Assembly (NCBI RefSeq): GCF_024396695.1 | Contig: NZ_CP094359.1 | Span: 2,325,501-2,389,500 of the forward strand | Length of the DNA: 64,000 nucleotides | Direction of reading: 5' to 3' | Source of the DNA: Acidithiobacillus sp. YTS05 | GTDB taxonomy: Bacteria; Pseudomonadota; Gammaproteobacteria; Acidithiobacillales; Acidithiobacillaceae | In this document: positions 1 to 10,140 of the stretch, piece after piece | How the letters are laid out: the number at the start of each line of letters is the position of its first letter | Position numbering within the stretch: the stretch's first letter is position 1 | Position numbers and translations under genes: made by a program | The notes under the pieces: generated by a model | What the model was told of the DNA's origin: nothing | Seen by the model: the letters and a program-made list of their open reading frames with translations, nothing else | Databases searched by the model: none

Positions 1-56
1 GTCAGAAACAGCCCTTCGCTGACGCGCAGCACGCAGAGGAGGCGTTACGTCAATGA
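1..56 (+). CDS. murE: 3' end of murE (partial)
   Basis: The frame that starts at base 3 is open into the window and stops with TGA at 54-56. It encodes about 17 residues ([17 protein letters not shown]), which resemble the usual MurE C-terminus (a P-F-x-D-x-x-x-A-E-x-A-L pattern). MurE adds the third residue, normally meso-diaminopimelate, to UDP-MurNAc-dipeptide. The stop overlaps the murF start as ATGA, and murE-murF is the standard dcw order. The fragment is short, so the identity rests on the C-terminal pattern plus context. Confidence 0.75.
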   Translation, partial: QKQPFADAQHAEEALRQ

Positions 57-1402
57 TCGAGCTGAGTCTCCGGGAAGTCGCCAAGATCTGTCATGGGAAA
101 ACCCTCCCTGGTAGCCCGGCAGAACTGCGGATTCGCGGACTCAGTAGCGATAGCCGCAGCGCGCAACCCGACGCGCTCTTCGTTGCCCTCTCTGGGCCAC
201 ATTTCGATGCCCATGACTTTGTTGCCCAGGCACGCAGCAACGGCGCCGCGGCCGTGCTCGTCAGCCGGGCGATGGCGGAGCCCGGGGTCTTGGTCACTGA
301 TACCCTGCAGGCGCTGCAAGACCTCGCCGCCGCCTGGCGCCAGCGTTGTCCCGCCAAGGTCATTGGCGTCACCGGTTCCTGCGGCAAGACCACGGTCAAG
401 GAGATTCTGGCGGCAATCCTGCAGGAAACCGGTCACGGCATCGCCACCCAGGGCAACCTCAACAACCATATCGGCGTTCCCCTGACCCTGGCGCGCCTCA
501 GTCAGACGGACCGCTACGCGGTAGTCGAAATGGGGATGAACCATGCCGGAGAGATTCGGGTGCTGAGCCGTCTGGCGGCACCGGACCTGGTGCTCATCAA
601 CAATGCCGGAACGGCGCACCTCGAAAACCTGGGGACGGTAGAGGCCATCGCGGCGGCCAAGGGGGAAATCCTCGAGGGCTTGGGCCCCCACGGTATCGCC
701 GTGCTCAATGGAGATGATCGCTTTTGTGAGGAATGGGCAGCGCAGGCGCCTGGAGAGGTCTGGCGTTTCAGTCTGGAAGACCGGCCTGCGCGCGTTCGCG
801 GCGCCTGGCAGGCGAGTGCGACGGGCGGAGAGATGCAGGTGCGGGCACCGCAGGGAACCTTTGATCTGCAGATTCCCCTGCCCGGCCGGCACAACGGCGC
901 CAATGTCCTGGCGGCGGTTACTGCTGCCCTGGCCCTCGACACCCCGATCGCTGCCATTGTGCGTAGCGTCGCCCAGCTGCGCGGCGTCTCTGGGCGCCTG
1001 CAGTGGGTCGCGGGGCGGCAGGGCAGCCGTCTCCTGGACGACAGCTACAACGCCAACCCGGCGAGCCTGGAGGCAGCGATGCAGGTCCTGGCGCAGCAAC
1101 CAGGTCGGCGTTTTCTGGTTTTAGGGGATATGGGCGAATTGGGCCCGGAGGCGCGCAGTTACCACGCCCAGGCGGGGAAACGCCTGCGCGAACTGGGCAT
1201 TGATGGGCTCTTCGCCACGGGCCCCCTGAGCGCGGCAGCAGTGGAGGCCTTCGGCCGCGGCGCCAGCCACTTTGCCGAGATCGACGCCCTCGTTACCGCC
1301 CTGCAGCCAGTGCTGGCGGGCGATGTCACGGTGCTGGTAAAGGGTTCTCGTGCCGCTCATATGGAAAGGGTGGTTACGGCCCTGCGGCAGGAGGCTGGCT
1401 GA
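53..1402 (+). CDS. murF: UDP-N-acetylmuramoyl-tripeptide--D-alanyl-D-alanine ligase
   Basis: MurF adds D-Ala-D-Ala to UDP-MurNAc-tripeptide, the last cytoplasmic step of muropeptide precursor assembly. The 449-residue protein has the Mur ligase ATP-binding loop GSCGKTT near residue 107, the N-N-H-x-G-V-P segment of the central domain, and a C-terminal DDSYNANP motif typical of MurF. Length is normal for the family. The ATG at 53 follows an AGAGGAGG Shine-Dalgarno at 35-42 and overlaps the end of murE. The next gene, mraY, starts one base after its stop, so the two are translationally coupled. Confidence 0.97.
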   Translation: MIELSLREVAKICHGKTLPGSPAELRIRGLSSDSRSAQPDALFVALSGPHFDAHDFVAQARSNGAAAVLVSRAMAEPGVLVTDTLQALQDLAAAWRQRCPAKVIGVTGSCGKTTVKEILAAILQETGHGIATQGNLNNHIGVPLTLARLSQTDRYAVVEMGMNHAGEIRVLSRLAAPDLVLINNAGTAHLENLGTVEAIAAAKGEILEGLGPHGIAVLNGDDRFCEEWAAQAPGEVWRFSLEDRPARVRGAWQASATGGEMQVRAPQGTFDLQIPLPGRHNGANVLAAVTAALALDTPIAAIVRSVAQLRGVSGRLQWVAGRQGSRLLDDSYNANPASLEAAMQVLAQQPGRRFLVLGDMGELGPEARSYHAQAGKRLRELGIDGLFATGPLSAAAVEAFGRGASHFAEIDALVTALQPVLAGDVTVLVKGSRAAHMERVVTALRQEAG

Positions 1403-1403
1403 A

Positions 1404-2486
1404 ATGCTCTATTATCTCCTGCTCCAGCTGCAAGGCGTCTATCACGGCTTTCACGTCTTCTCTTACCTGACCCTGCGCGGGGTCTTGAGCATCCTCACCG
1501 CCCTGGTCTTGTCCCTGGGTCTGGGTCCCATCGTCATTTCCCGACTGCGCCAGTACAAGATTGGACAGATGGTGCGCAACGACGGGCCGGAGACTCATCT
1601 CAGTAAACAAGGCACCCCGACCATGGGTGGGGCGCTGATTCTGCTGGTCGTACTGTTGACCACCTTCCTCTGGTCCGACCTCGGCAATCCCATGGTCTGG
1701 ATTGCCATGCTGACGACTCTCGCCTTTGGCTTCGTGGGATTCATCGACGACTGGCGCAAGTTGCGCCGCAAAAACAGCAAGGGCCTCTCGGCGCGCGGCA
1801 AATATGGCCTGCAGTCGCTTTTCGCCATCGCTGCTGCCACGGCCCTGTATTTCTGGGGCCAGGGGAGTCTACCCCACAGCCTGATCGTGCCTTTCGTCCC
1901 ACACGTACTGATTCCACTGGGCATCGGCTTCATCGTCTTCAGCTATTTCGTCATTGTCGGTACCTCCAATGCCGTCAACCTTACGGATGGTCTCGACGGA
2001 CTCGCCATTGTCCCCACGGTGATGGTGGCTGGGGCTCTGGGCATCTTCAGTTATGTGGCAGGCAACGCGGTTTTCGCCAACTATCTCGAGGTTCCCTTCG
2101 TCCCAGGTGCAGGCCAGTTGATCATCTTCTGCGGCGCGCTGGTGGGAGCAGGACTGGGCTTTCTCTGGTTCAATACCTATCCTGCCGAGGTCTTCATGGG
2201 CGATACCGGCGCCCTGGCCCTGGGAGCCGCCTTGGCCATCGTTGCCATCGTCGCCCGGCAGGAGTTGGTGCTGGTGATCATGGGTGGGGTCTTCGTGGTC
2301 GAGACGCTATCGGTAATGATCCAGGTCGCATCTTTCCGCCTGACCGGCAAGCGCGTCTTCCGCATGGCGCCGCTCCATCATCACTACGAAAAGAAAGGCT
2401 GGCCGGAACCGCGCGTTGCCGTCCGTTTCTGGATCATCACCGTGATCCTGGTGCTGATTGGCCTGTCGAGCTTGAAAATCCGATGA
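1404..2486 (+). CDS. mraY: Phospho-N-acetylmuramoyl-pentapeptide-transferase
   Basis: MraY is the polytopic membrane enzyme that transfers phospho-MurNAc-pentapeptide to undecaprenyl phosphate, giving lipid I. The 360 residues equal the usual length. Visible signatures are FIDDWRK (catalytic Asp-Asp loop), [19 protein letters not shown] and the HHHYEKKGW histidine motif near the C-terminus. About ten hydrophobic segments are present. An in-frame ATG lies upstream at 1350 inside murF, but the start at 1404 (MLYYLL) has a GGCAGGAGG ribosome-binding site just before it and matches family length. Confidence 0.97.
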   Translation: MLYYLLLQLQGVYHGFHVFSYLTLRGVLSILTALVLSLGLGPIVISRLRQYKIGQMVRNDGPETHLSKQGTPTMGGALILLVVLLTTFLWSDLGNPMVWIAMLTTLAFGFVGFIDDWRKLRRKNSKGLSARGKYGLQSLFAIAAATALYFWGQGSLPHSLIVPFVPHVLIPLGIGFIVFSYFVIVGTSNAVNLTDGLDGLAIVPTVMVAGALGIFSYVAGNAVFANYLEVPFVPGAGQLIIFCGALVGAGLGFLWFNTYPAEVFMGDTGALALGAALAIVAIVARQELVLVIMGGVFVVETLSVMIQVASFRLTGKRVFRMAPLHHHYEKKGWPEPRVAVRFWIITVILVLIGLSSLKIR

Positions 2487-3841
2487 AGAAGACCGACTGG
2501 CGAGCACGCAAGATGGCGATAGCAGGGGCGGGCAAGACTGGGGAATCCCTGCTCCGTTTTGCCTTGGCGCGAGGAGCGGATTGCTCCTTGTGGGATACCC
2601 GCGCAACATTGGACGCGCAAGCCTGGCGGGAACGGTATCCTGGAGTCCAGATCCATTTTGGTGACTGGCCGGAAGATGCCTTTTTGCCGTATGAGCACGT
2701 GCTTTGCAGTCCGGGATTATCACCCCTGACCCCAGCCCTGGCGGCAGCGCGGCGCGCGGGGATTCCGCTCTGGGGCGATATCGAGCTCTTCGCGCAAGAG
2801 GCGCAGGGGCCGGTCATCGCCATCACCGGCAGCAACGGCAAAAGCACCGTCACCACCCTGGTCGGCGAAATGGCGCGGGCAGCAGGGATGCAGGTGGCGG
2901 TGGGGGGGAACCTCGGCACCCCGGCCCTGGAGTTGCTGCTGCAGGAAGGAGGCACGGAGCCGGAACTCTACGTTCTCGAACTGTCCAGCTTCCAGCTGGA
3001 ATACTGTGAGAGCCTGCGCCCGCGTGCCGCGACCATCCTCAACATCAGCGCGGATCATCTGGACTGGCATGGCGATTTTGCCCGCTATGTCGCCGCCAAG
3101 TGGCGCATCGCTCGGTGCATGGGTGCTGGCGACACTCTGGTACTGCCTGGCCAGGATGCGGAGTTGCAAAGGCTTCCCAGCGAGTTTTCGACACAAGTCA
3201 CAGTACGCCGTTTTGGGCCCGGTGCCGCAGGCGAGATTGTCGACGGGCAGATCGTCATCGACGGCAAGGTGCTCCTTCCCGTCAATGAACTCCGTATTCC
3301 CGGACGCCACAATCAGGAGAACGCCCTGGCCGCGACCTTGTTGGCACGCGCGGCAGGGATTCCGCAGGCGGCCATCCGACAGGCTTTGCAGAATTTCACT
3401 GGTCTGCCGCATCGCCTGCAGTGGGTGGCGACGGCAGATGGTGTCGACTATTTCGATGATTCGAAGGGCACCAATCTTGGCGCCAGTCTGCGCGCCATCG
3501 AGGCCCTTTCCGGCCCCTTGGTCCTGATCCTCGGCGGTGACGCCAAGGGTGCTGATCTCGAGCCTCTTACGGCAGCCTGTGTCGGACAGCGTGGCGCTGT
3601 GCTGCTGGGAAATTCGGAAGAGGAACTGGCCAGAATCCTGGCTGGCAAGCTGCCCATCCGGCGTACCGGGCGCAGCGGCATGGCGGAATGCGTGCGGCAG
3701 GCCGCCGCCCTCGCCCGACCTGGAGATCAGGTACTGCTCTCGCCGGCCTGCGCCAGCCTCGATATGTTCCAGGACTATCATGACCGCGGACAGCAGTTTG
3801 CCGCTGCCGTCCATGCCCTGGCAGGAGCTTCCCATGCATAA
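2483..3841 (+). CDS. murD: UDP-N-acetylmuramoyl-L-alanine--D-glutamate ligase
   Basis: MurD adds D-glutamate to UDP-MurNAc-L-alanine in the cytoplasm. The 452-residue protein begins with the Rossmann-like substrate domain (the [11 protein letters not shown] loop), carries the ATP-binding loop GSNGKST near residue 115, and has the DDSKGTN motif of MurD ligases about two thirds in. Start and length fit the family. Its ATG overlaps the mraY stop (ATGA), and its 3' end overlaps ftsW by 8 bp. Confidence 0.97.
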   Translation: MKKTDWRARKMAIAGAGKTGESLLRFALARGADCSLWDTRATLDAQAWRERYPGVQIHFGDWPEDAFLPYEHVLCSPGLSPLTPALAAARRAGIPLWGDIELFAQEAQGPVIAITGSNGKSTVTTLVGEMARAAGMQVAVGGNLGTPALELLLQEGGTEPELYVLELSSFQLEYCESLRPRAATILNISADHLDWHGDFARYVAAKWRIARCMGAGDTLVLPGQDAELQRLPSEFSTQVTVRRFGPGAAGEIVDGQIVIDGKVLLPVNELRIPGRHNQENALAATLLARAAGIPQAAIRQALQNFTGLPHRLQWVATADGVDYFDDSKGTNLGASLRAIEALSGPLVLILGGDAKGADLEPLTAACVGQRGAVLLGNSEEELARILAGKLPIRRTGRSGMAECVRQAAALARPGDQVLLSPACASLDMFQDYHDRGQQFAAAVHALAGASHA

Positions 3842-5015
3842 GCCGAGTTGGTGGTTGGCGGAAAACGGCAAAGCCGACACCGTATTGTGGTGGATCCTGA
3901 TCATCCTGCTCTGTTTTGGCTTGGTGATGGTCTACTCGGCCAGCGCTCCGGTGGCCCAACAGGAAACCGGCAACCCACTGTTTTTTGCGGAACGGCAGGT
4001 GCTCTATGCCATCCTCGGACTCACTGGGATGTACTACATCAGCCGCGTCGAGCTGGAATTCTGGGAGCGGATGACCTTTCCGCTCATGGGCATCTCCCTC
4101 ATTGCCCTGCTGGTGGTCTTTGTGCCGGTCATCGGCGTGGGGGTGAATGGTTCACACCGCTGGATCAATTTTCTGATCGTCCGCTTGCAACCCTCAGAGC
4201 TGCTGAAGTTTGCCCTGCTCCTGTTCATGTCCCGCTATGTGGTGCGCAAGGGCGAGCTGCTCGGCAGCGTCAAGGACGGCCTATGGCCGATCTTCATCCT
4301 GCTTTTTGTCCTCGGTGTACTGCTACTTTTACAACCGGATTTTGGCTCCTTCTTCATGGTCGTGGCGATCACCGGCACGTTGCTTTTCCTGGGTGGGTTG
4401 CCGATGCGCTACGTGCTCATTGCTGGCATCGCCTCCGGTGCGGCCCTGGGGGTACTTGCCGTATCTGCTCCCTATCGTCTTGCCCGCATTACCTCTTTTT
4501 CCAACCCCTGGGCCGATCCTTATGGCAGCGGCTTCCAGTTGGTGCAATCTCTGATTGCTTTTGGTCGCGGTGGTGTGTTTGGAGTGGGACTGGGCAACGG
4601 CATCATGAAGTATTTTTACCTGCCGGAGTCCTACACTGACTTCATCCCGGCGGTGATCGGCGAAGAACTCGGGATGATCGGTATCTGGGCCCTGATCTTC
4701 CTCTATGCGGTGGCCTGCTGGCGCATCTATCGCGTTGGTCGCCGCGCCGCCGCCGCCGGTGATGCCTTTTATGCCCTGTTCTGTTACGGCACCCTGATCT
4801 GGTTTGGTGGCGAGGCGGTGATGTCCCTGGGCGTAAACCTCGGGGCCCTGCCGACCAAGGGCTTTGCCCTGCCCTTGATCAGTTATGGCGGTAGCGCCCT
4901 GGTTTTCCTCTGCGCCACCTTGGGAGTGGTGCTCGCGGTGAGCCGCCGCTATCCGCCGCTGGCGAAAAAGGCGAAGGTGCAGCAAGTAAAGGCTGAGGAG
5001 GTGGCACATGGCTAG
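3834..5015 (+). CDS. ftsW: Peptidoglycan glycosyltransferase FtsW (SEDS family)
   Basis: FtsW is the SEDS-family lipid II polymerase of the divisome and works with the class B penicillin-binding protein at the septum. The product is 393 residues with about ten membrane segments. It has the SEDS signatures NGSHRWI, FQPSELLK-like (LQPSELLKFA), and near the end LPTKGFALPLISYGGSA. The open frame extends upstream inside murD, but the ATG at 3834 (MHKPSWW) has a GGAG site at 3824-3827 and gives normal length. It overlaps murD by 8 bp and murG by 8 bp. Confidence 0.96.
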   Translation: MHKPSWWLAENGKADTVLWWILIILLCFGLVMVYSASAPVAQQETGNPLFFAERQVLYAILGLTGMYYISRVELEFWERMTFPLMGISLIALLVVFVPVIGVGVNGSHRWINFLIVRLQPSELLKFALLLFMSRYVVRKGELLGSVKDGLWPIFILLFVLGVLLLLQPDFGSFFMVVAITGTLLFLGGLPMRYVLIAGIASGAALGVLAVSAPYRLARITSFSNPWADPYGSGFQLVQSLIAFGRGGVFGVGLGNGIMKYFYLPESYTDFIPAVIGEELGMIGIWALIFLYAVACWRIYRVGRRAAAAGDAFYALFCYGTLIWFGGEAVMSLGVNLGALPTKGFALPLISYGGSALVFLCATLGVVLAVSRRYPPLAKKAKVQQVKAEEVAHG

Positions 5016-6081
5016 GGGCGTCGTCATCGCTGCCGGCGGTACCGGCGGACACATTTTCCCCGCCCTTTCCGTGGCGCAGGAGTTGCGTGCGCGAGGCGTC
5101 GCCGTCGACTGGATCGGCACGGCGCAGGGTATGGAACAGCGGCTGGTATCCGCCGCCGGCTATCCTCTCCACCAACTGGACATGCAGGGCCTGCGCGGAA
5201 AGGGATGGAAGCGTTGGCTGAGCGCACCCTGGCGCCTGGGGCGAGCGGTACTACAGGCGCGCAGGATCCTCCGCCAGTGCGGCGCCGAAGCGGTATTGGG
5301 CATGGGGGGCTACGTCTCGGCCCCTGCCGGGATTGCCGCCTGGAGCCTGGGCCAGCGCCTTTGCCTGCATGAGCAAAATGCCATTCCCGGACTCGCCAAT
5401 CGATTGCTCGCGCCCCTGGCTACCCAGATTTTTGCCGGCTTTCCCGATACCGGGCTCAAGAAGGCCCGCTGGGTGGGTAATCCGGTACGCGCGGAAATTG
5501 CCGCTTTACCCGCGCCAGCGCTACGCTTTGCGCAACATCAGGGCAAAGCGCGGATTCTGATCATGGGGGGCAGTCAGGGCGCCCAGGTGCTGAACGAGAT
5601 CTGCGCCGCCACCCTGATCAAACTGCCGCCGGCGCAGCGGCCGGAAATCTGGCACCAATGCGGCAAGGCGCATCTGGAAAAGACCCAGGCAGCCTATGCT
5701 GCCGCAAATGTCCCGGCGCGGGTCGATGCCTTCATCGACGATATGGCCACGGCCCTCGCCTGGGCCGATCTGGCGATTTGCCGGGCCGGCGCGGCCACGG
5801 TGGCGGAGTTATGCGCCGCCGGCCTTGGCAGTCTGCTGATTCCCTTCCCCTTTGCCGTAGATGATCATCAGGCGGCCAATGCCCGCTTTCTGGAAGACGC
5901 CGGAGCCGGTCGCATGCTGCGTCAGGAGGGACTCGACGCGGCGCAATTGCACAGCATTCTGTTGCCACTGCTCGAGGATCCGTCACTGCGACTGCGCTGG
6001 GCCGAGGCGGCCCGCCGTCAGGCGCGGGTAAACGCCGCCCAAGATGTCGCCGATGCCTGCGGAGGAATTGCACATGCGTAA
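5008..6081 (+). CDS. murG: UDP-N-acetylglucosamine--undecaprenyl-PP-MurNAc-pentapeptide transferase
   Basis: MurG adds GlcNAc to lipid I on the cytoplasmic face of the membrane, making lipid II. The 357-residue GT28 protein has the N-terminal GGTGGHIFPAL loop, the HEQNAIPG segment, the GGSQGAQ loop and the C-terminal CRAGAATVAEL donor-binding region. A GAGGAGG site lies 4995-5001, just before the ATG. It overlaps ftsW upstream and murC downstream. Confidence 0.97.
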   Translation: MARGVVIAAGGTGGHIFPALSVAQELRARGVAVDWIGTAQGMEQRLVSAAGYPLHQLDMQGLRGKGWKRWLSAPWRLGRAVLQARRILRQCGAEAVLGMGGYVSAPAGIAAWSLGQRLCLHEQNAIPGLANRLLAPLATQIFAGFPDTGLKKARWVGNPVRAEIAALPAPALRFAQHQGKARILIMGGSQGAQVLNEICAATLIKLPPAQRPEIWHQCGKAHLEKTQAAYAAANVPARVDAFIDDMATALAWADLAICRAGAATVAELCAAGLGSLLIPFPFAVDDHQAANARFLEDAGAGRMLRQEGLDAAQLHSILLPLLEDPSLRLRWAEAARRQARVNAAQDVADACGGIAHA

Positions 6082-7471
6082 CTGGGTGCGGCAAATCCAT
6101 CTGGTGGGCATCGGCGGTGCCGGCATGCGCGGTATTGCCGAGGTCCTGCTCAATCTGGGCTACGCCGTCTCCGGCTCCGATCTGCGTCCCGGCCCAGCGA
6201 CTCTGCGCCTCAGCGATCTGGGCGCGAGCATCTTCAGTGGTCACGCGGCCGCCAATGTGCGCGGTTCGGATGTGGTGGTCGTCTCCTCCGCCATCCACGA
6301 TGACAACCCCGAGATCGTCGCTGCGCGGGAACAGCGTATCCCCGTCATCCGTCGCGCGGAGATGCTGGCGGAGCTAATGCGCTTCAAGCAGGGGATCGCC
6401 ATCGCTGGTACCCACGGCAAGACCACCACCACCAGTCTGGTGGCCAGCATCCTCGGGGCAGCAGGGCTGGACCCCACCTTTGTCATTGGCGGACGTCTGA
6501 AAAGTGCCGGAACCCACGCTGCTCTTGGCAGCGGTGAGTATCTGGTGGCGGAGGCGGACGAGTCCGATGCCTCATTTTTGTACCTGTCTCCGGTAATGGC
6601 AGTGGTCACCAATATCGATGCTGACCACATGGAGACCTACGGCAATACCATGGGGCAATTGCGCGCCGCTTTCCTGCAGTTTCTGCAGCGTCTGCCGTTC
6701 TATGGCCTGGCGGTACTCTGTACTGATGAGCCCATGGTGCGCGGCTTGCTGCCGGAGTTGCGCACGCCGGTGCTGGGCTATGGACTGGCCGAGGATAGTG
6801 ACCTGCAGGCACGCAACATTCGCTATCGCGGTCTGGGTAGCGAGGTCGAGATCTGGCGCCGCGTGGATGGTCAGGCGGTGCACTGGTTCGACCTGCAACT
6901 GAATATCCCCGGCGAGCATAATGTCCTCAATGCCCTGGCAGCCATTGGCATCGCCAGCAAGGTGGGAGTCAGCCAGGAAGTCATCGCCGAGGCCCTGGCT
7001 GGGTTCCGGGGGGTGGCCAGGCGCTTCGAGCTGCTCGGCGACTGGCAGGGGTACACCATTGTCGATGACTATGGTCATCACCCGCGGGAACTGGCCGCCA
7101 CCATCGCCGCGGCGCGCCGGATCTGGCCGCAACGCCCCTTGGTACTGCTCTTTCAGCCACATCGCTTTACCCGTACTCGAGATCTCTTCGCCGATTTCGT
7201 GGAAGTTTTGGCGCAGGCCGACCGCAGTATCTTGCTCGATGTCTATGCGGCGGGAGAGGCCCCCATCAGCGGCGCCGACAGTGCCGGCCTGGTAGCCGCC
7301 CTGCAACAGCAGGGAGCCGATGCCATACATCTCCCCGGCGCCCTGCAGCAGCCAGCACAAATCCCGCTCCTGCTACCCGAGAATGCGGTGCTGCTCTGTA
7401 TGGGAGCAGGGAATATCAGCCAGCTTGCCGGGGCTTGGGATGCGATTTTTGGCAAGGGGGCGCAGGCATGA
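6074..7471 (+). CDS. murC: UDP-N-acetylmuramate--L-alanine ligase
   Basis: MurC joins L-alanine to UDP-MurNAc, the first amino-acid addition in the precursor pathway. The 465-residue protein has the GIGGAGMRG nucleotide loop at the N-terminus, the Mur ligase loop GTHGKTTT near residue 112, EADESDASF, and a DDYGHHPRE motif diagnostic of MurC. The chosen ATG at 6074 follows GGAGG at 6061-6065; the in-frame ATG at 6044 lies inside murG without a comparable site. The 3' end overlaps murB by ATGA. Confidence 0.97.
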   Translation: MRNWVRQIHLVGIGGAGMRGIAEVLLNLGYAVSGSDLRPGPATLRLSDLGASIFSGHAAANVRGSDVVVVSSAIHDDNPEIVAAREQRIPVIRRAEMLAELMRFKQGIAIAGTHGKTTTTSLVASILGAAGLDPTFVIGGRLKSAGTHAALGSGEYLVAEADESDASFLYLSPVMAVVTNIDADHMETYGNTMGQLRAAFLQFLQRLPFYGLAVLCTDEPMVRGLLPELRTPVLGYGLAEDSDLQARNIRYRGLGSEVEIWRRVDGQAVHWFDLQLNIPGEHNVLNALAAIGIASKVGVSQEVIAEALAGFRGVARRFELLGDWQGYTIVDDYGHHPRELAATIAAARRIWPQRPLVLLFQPHRFTRTRDLFADFVEVLAQADRSILLDVYAAGEAPISGADSAGLVAALQQQGADAIHLPGALQQPAQIPLLLPENAVLLCMGAGNISQLAGAWDAIFGKGAQA

Positions 7472-8346
7472 TCGGTGGTCGTCTGCGTCTCGGTGAGTCT
7501 CTGGCACGCCATAGCAGCTGGCGGGTAGGGGGTACAGCAGAGCGTTTCTATATCCCCGACACCATAGAAGATCTGGTCGGCTATTTGCGGAATTTTTCCC
7601 ACGGGCCGATCACCTGGCTGGGCCTCGGTAGCAACGTCCTGGTGCGCGACGCCGGCCTGCGCGGGACGGTCATCTGTCTTGCCCATGGACTGGATCAAAT
7701 GACGATCGGCGAGCATAGCGAACTGGTTGCCGAGGCCGGGATTTCGGCGGTCAAACTCGCCCATTTCGCCGCCCGCAATGGTCTCGCCGGTGCGGAATTT
7801 CTCGCCGGGATTCCCGGCACCCTGGGCGGTTGTCTGGCCATGAATGCCGGTGCCCATGGGGGAGAAACCTGGCCCCTGGTGGAGTGGGTCGAACTGCTCC
7901 ATCGCAACGGTGAGCTGGAGCGCCGTCCTGCAGCCGCGTTTCAGGTGGGCTATCGCTCCGTACGCGGCCAGGGCGATGCCTGCTTTGTGCGCGCCGGGCT
8001 GCGTCTATCCGCCGGAGAACCCGATGCACTGCGCGCTCAGCTGCGCGCCTGGCAGAGCCAGCGGGCGGCGACCCAGCCCCTGTCCTGGCCGAGTTGCGGC
8101 TCGGTCTTCCGCAATCCCCCTGGCGACCATGCGGCGCGTTTGATCGAGGCGGCAGGACTCAAGGGACGTCGCATCGGCGATGCCGAAGTGAGCACGCAAC
8201 ACGCCAATTTCATTCTCAATCGCGGACAGGCGCGCGCACGGGAAATCGAGGGCTTGGTCATGGAAGTGCAGGAAACGGTGCGCCGTCGCTTCGGCGTTGT
8301 CTTGCAGCCAGAAATGCGTGTGCTGGGAGAAGATTTTGATGAATGA
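7468..8346 (+). CDS. murB: UDP-N-acetylenolpyruvoylglucosamine reductase
   Basis: MurB is the FAD-dependent reductase that turns UDP-GlcNAc-enolpyruvate into UDP-MurNAc using NADPH. The 292-residue protein shows HSSWRVGG, the FAD loop LGSNVLVRDAG, IPGTLGG, the catalytic-serine region CGSVFRNP, and STQHANFILN. It is the short (type II-like) MurB length. The start overlaps the murC stop (ATGA at 7468-7471), and an upstream in-frame ATG at 7435 inside murC was not used. Confidence 0.96.
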   Translation: MIGGRLRLGESLARHSSWRVGGTAERFYIPDTIEDLVGYLRNFSHGPITWLGLGSNVLVRDAGLRGTVICLAHGLDQMTIGEHSELVAEAGISAVKLAHFAARNGLAGAEFLAGIPGTLGGCLAMNAGAHGGETWPLVEWVELLHRNGELERRPAAAFQVGYRSVRGQGDACFVRAGLRLSAGEPDALRAQLRAWQSQRAATQPLSWPSCGSVFRNPPGDHAARLIEAAGLKGRRIGDAEVSTQHANFILNRGQARAREIEGLVMEVQETVRRRFGVVLQPEMRVLGEDFDE

Positions 8347-9277
8347 GGACAGGATGTCGAAAAAGCAGCGTATTGGCGTACTCTACGGCGGCCCCTCGGA
8401 GGAGCGCGAGGTCTCCCTACGCGGTGGCACGGCGGTACTCCGAGCCCTTCAGGATGCGGGCTTGAACGCCTGCGGCATCGACGTCGAGCCGCACTACATC
8501 GCCGCGCAACTGGGCGATGCGGGCGTCGACATGGCCTTCAACGTCTGCCATGGTGCCTTCGGCGAAGATGGACATCTGCAGGCGAATCTCGACAACCTGG
8601 GCATCCCGTATACCGGCAGCGGGGTACTCGCCAGCGCCTTGTCGATGGACAAGTGGCGCTGCAAACGTCTCTGGCAAAGCGCTGGCCTCCCCACCACCCG
8701 CGGCATGCTGTTGCGCGCCGATGACGCCCTGCCCAACAGTCTGTCCAGCTGGGGCTGGCCGCTTTTCGTCAAGCCCAACCGCGGCGGCTCCAGCATTGGC
8801 GTCAGCCGCGCTGGCAACACCCAGGAGCTGGAAAGCGCCCTCGGCGCGGCCTTCGCCCACGACAGCGAAGTGCTGGTGGAAGCCGCCGTCAGCGGCAAGG
8901 AAGTCACCGTCGCCATCGTCGGTGGCGAGGCTCTGCCACCGATCGTCATCGAGGCCAATGGCCCGTTTTATGATTACCACGCCAAGTACATTGCCAACGA
9001 CACCCGCTACCTCTTGCCTTCGGGTCTCGGCGATGTCCTGGACCGCCAATTGCAGGATCTTGCCTTGCAGGCCTTCAGCGAAATCGGTGCCCGCGGCTGG
9101 GGCCGGGTGGATTTCCTGGTGGATGCAAACGGGGCGCCGGCCTTGCTCGAAATCAACAGCGTTCCCGGTATGACCAGTCACAGTCTGGTGCCCATGGCGG
9201 CACAGGCCATCGGCTGGGATTTTGGCCAGTTATGCAGACGTATCCTCAACGCGGGGAAGGGAGTGAAATCATGGTAA
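8339..9277 (+). CDS. ddl: D-alanine--D-alanine ligase
   Basis: Ddl makes the D-Ala-D-Ala dipeptide used by MurF. It has an ATP-grasp fold of 312 residues with GPSEEREVSLRGG near the N-terminus, VKPNRGGSSIGVS in the ATP-grasp core, and the C-terminal EINSVPGMTSHSLVP. The ATG at 8339 sits 8 bases after GGGAGA and overlaps the murB stop. A second ATG at 8354 (MSKKQ) is possible, but its Shine-Dalgarno lies very close. The gene overlaps ftsQ by 7 bp. Confidence 0.96.
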   Translation: MNEDRMSKKQRIGVLYGGPSEEREVSLRGGTAVLRALQDAGLNACGIDVEPHYIAAQLGDAGVDMAFNVCHGAFGEDGHLQANLDNLGIPYTGSGVLASALSMDKWRCKRLWQSAGLPTTRGMLLRADDALPNSLSSWGWPLFVKPNRGGSSIGVSRAGNTQELESALGAAFAHDSEVLVEAAVSGKEVTVAIVGGEALPPIVIEANGPFYDYHAKYIANDTRYLLPSGLGDVLDRQLQDLALQAFSEIGARGWGRVDFLVDANGAPALLEINSVPGMTSHSLVPMAAQAIGWDFGQLCRRILNAGKGVKSW

Positions 9278-10140
9278 GTGCCATTCGCGATTTGCAAGGA
9301 TACCGACGGGAACCGGTCGCCAAGGCGCCGCCACCACAAGAGAGTCAAAAGCCAGCTGCGGCCATCGCTCCCAGCCGGCCCTTTCCCTGGGGCAAGACCC
9401 TACGCGCAAGCCTCGGGGGTGGGCTGTTGCTCGCTCTTGGCTTCGGCGCCTTGCAGGCCTGGGACTGGGTACGTCAGCCCGCGCTGATGCCCATCGCTAC
9501 CATCCACATCGAAGGACTGTCATCCAAGATCCCGGTGTATCGAATCAACCGCGCCATTGCGCCATTCCTCGGACAGGGGTTTCTCTGGGTGAATCTCACG
9601 CAAGTGCGCGACGCCCTGCAGCAGGTGCCCTGGGTAGCCAATGCCGATGTACGCCGGGTCTGGCCCGATCGCATCGCGATCGACCTGCAGGGGGTGCAGC
9701 CAGTAGCCCGCTGGCTGGGGGGCGCCGGCGAGGTCCTGGGGAAAGACGGTAAAGTCTATCCGGTACCCGCAAACGAGATCCCGCAACAGCTCCCTGCCCT
9801 CTTTGGTCCGGCGGATGCAGGACTACAAATGCTACAAGAACGGCAAAAGCTGGATCAGACCCTGGCACCTCTGCATCTGCAGGTACGCGCCCTGGAGCTC
9901 GACCCACGCGGTGGCTGGCGTTGCATCCTCAGTAATGGGGTCCGACTGGTGCTTGGTCGGGAAAAGATCATGGAAGGTGTGCAACGCTGGGTCAGCGTCG
10001 CCCCGGAAATCAAGCAGTACCTGGTGCCCGGCGCCAGCATGGATTTGCGCTACAACAACGGTTTCGCGGTCGCCTTGCCGGAGGCGGCTTCTACGAGTGT
10101 CAGTGAGGGGTCGGCAGCCCCAAGGAGTGAAAGGAAATGA
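9271..10140 (+). CDS. ftsQ: Cell division protein FtsQ
   Basis: FtsQ is a bitopic membrane protein that links early and late divisome parts through FtsB and FtsL. The 289 residues give a cytoplasmic basic N-terminus of about 45 residues, one membrane segment (around residues 48-65), a POTRA domain (starting near IATIHIEGL) and the FtsQ beta-domain with the VANADVRRVWPDRIAIDL segment. The start at 9271 has GGGAAGGGAG upstream and overlaps the ddl stop (ATGGTAA). ftsA follows with an ATGA overlap. Confidence 0.93.
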   Translation: MVSAIRDLQGYRREPVAKAPPPQESQKPAAAIAPSRPFPWGKTLRASLGGGLLLALGFGALQAWDWVRQPALMPIATIHIEGLSSKIPVYRINRAIAPFLGQGFLWVNLTQVRDALQQVPWVANADVRRVWPDRIAIDLQGVQPVARWLGGAGEVLGKDGKVYPVPANEIPQQLPALFGPADAGLQMLQERQKLDQTLAPLHLQVRALELDPRGGWRCILSNGVRLVLGREKIMEGVQRWVSVAPEIKQYLVPGASMDLRYNNGFAVALPEAASTSVSEGSAAPRSERK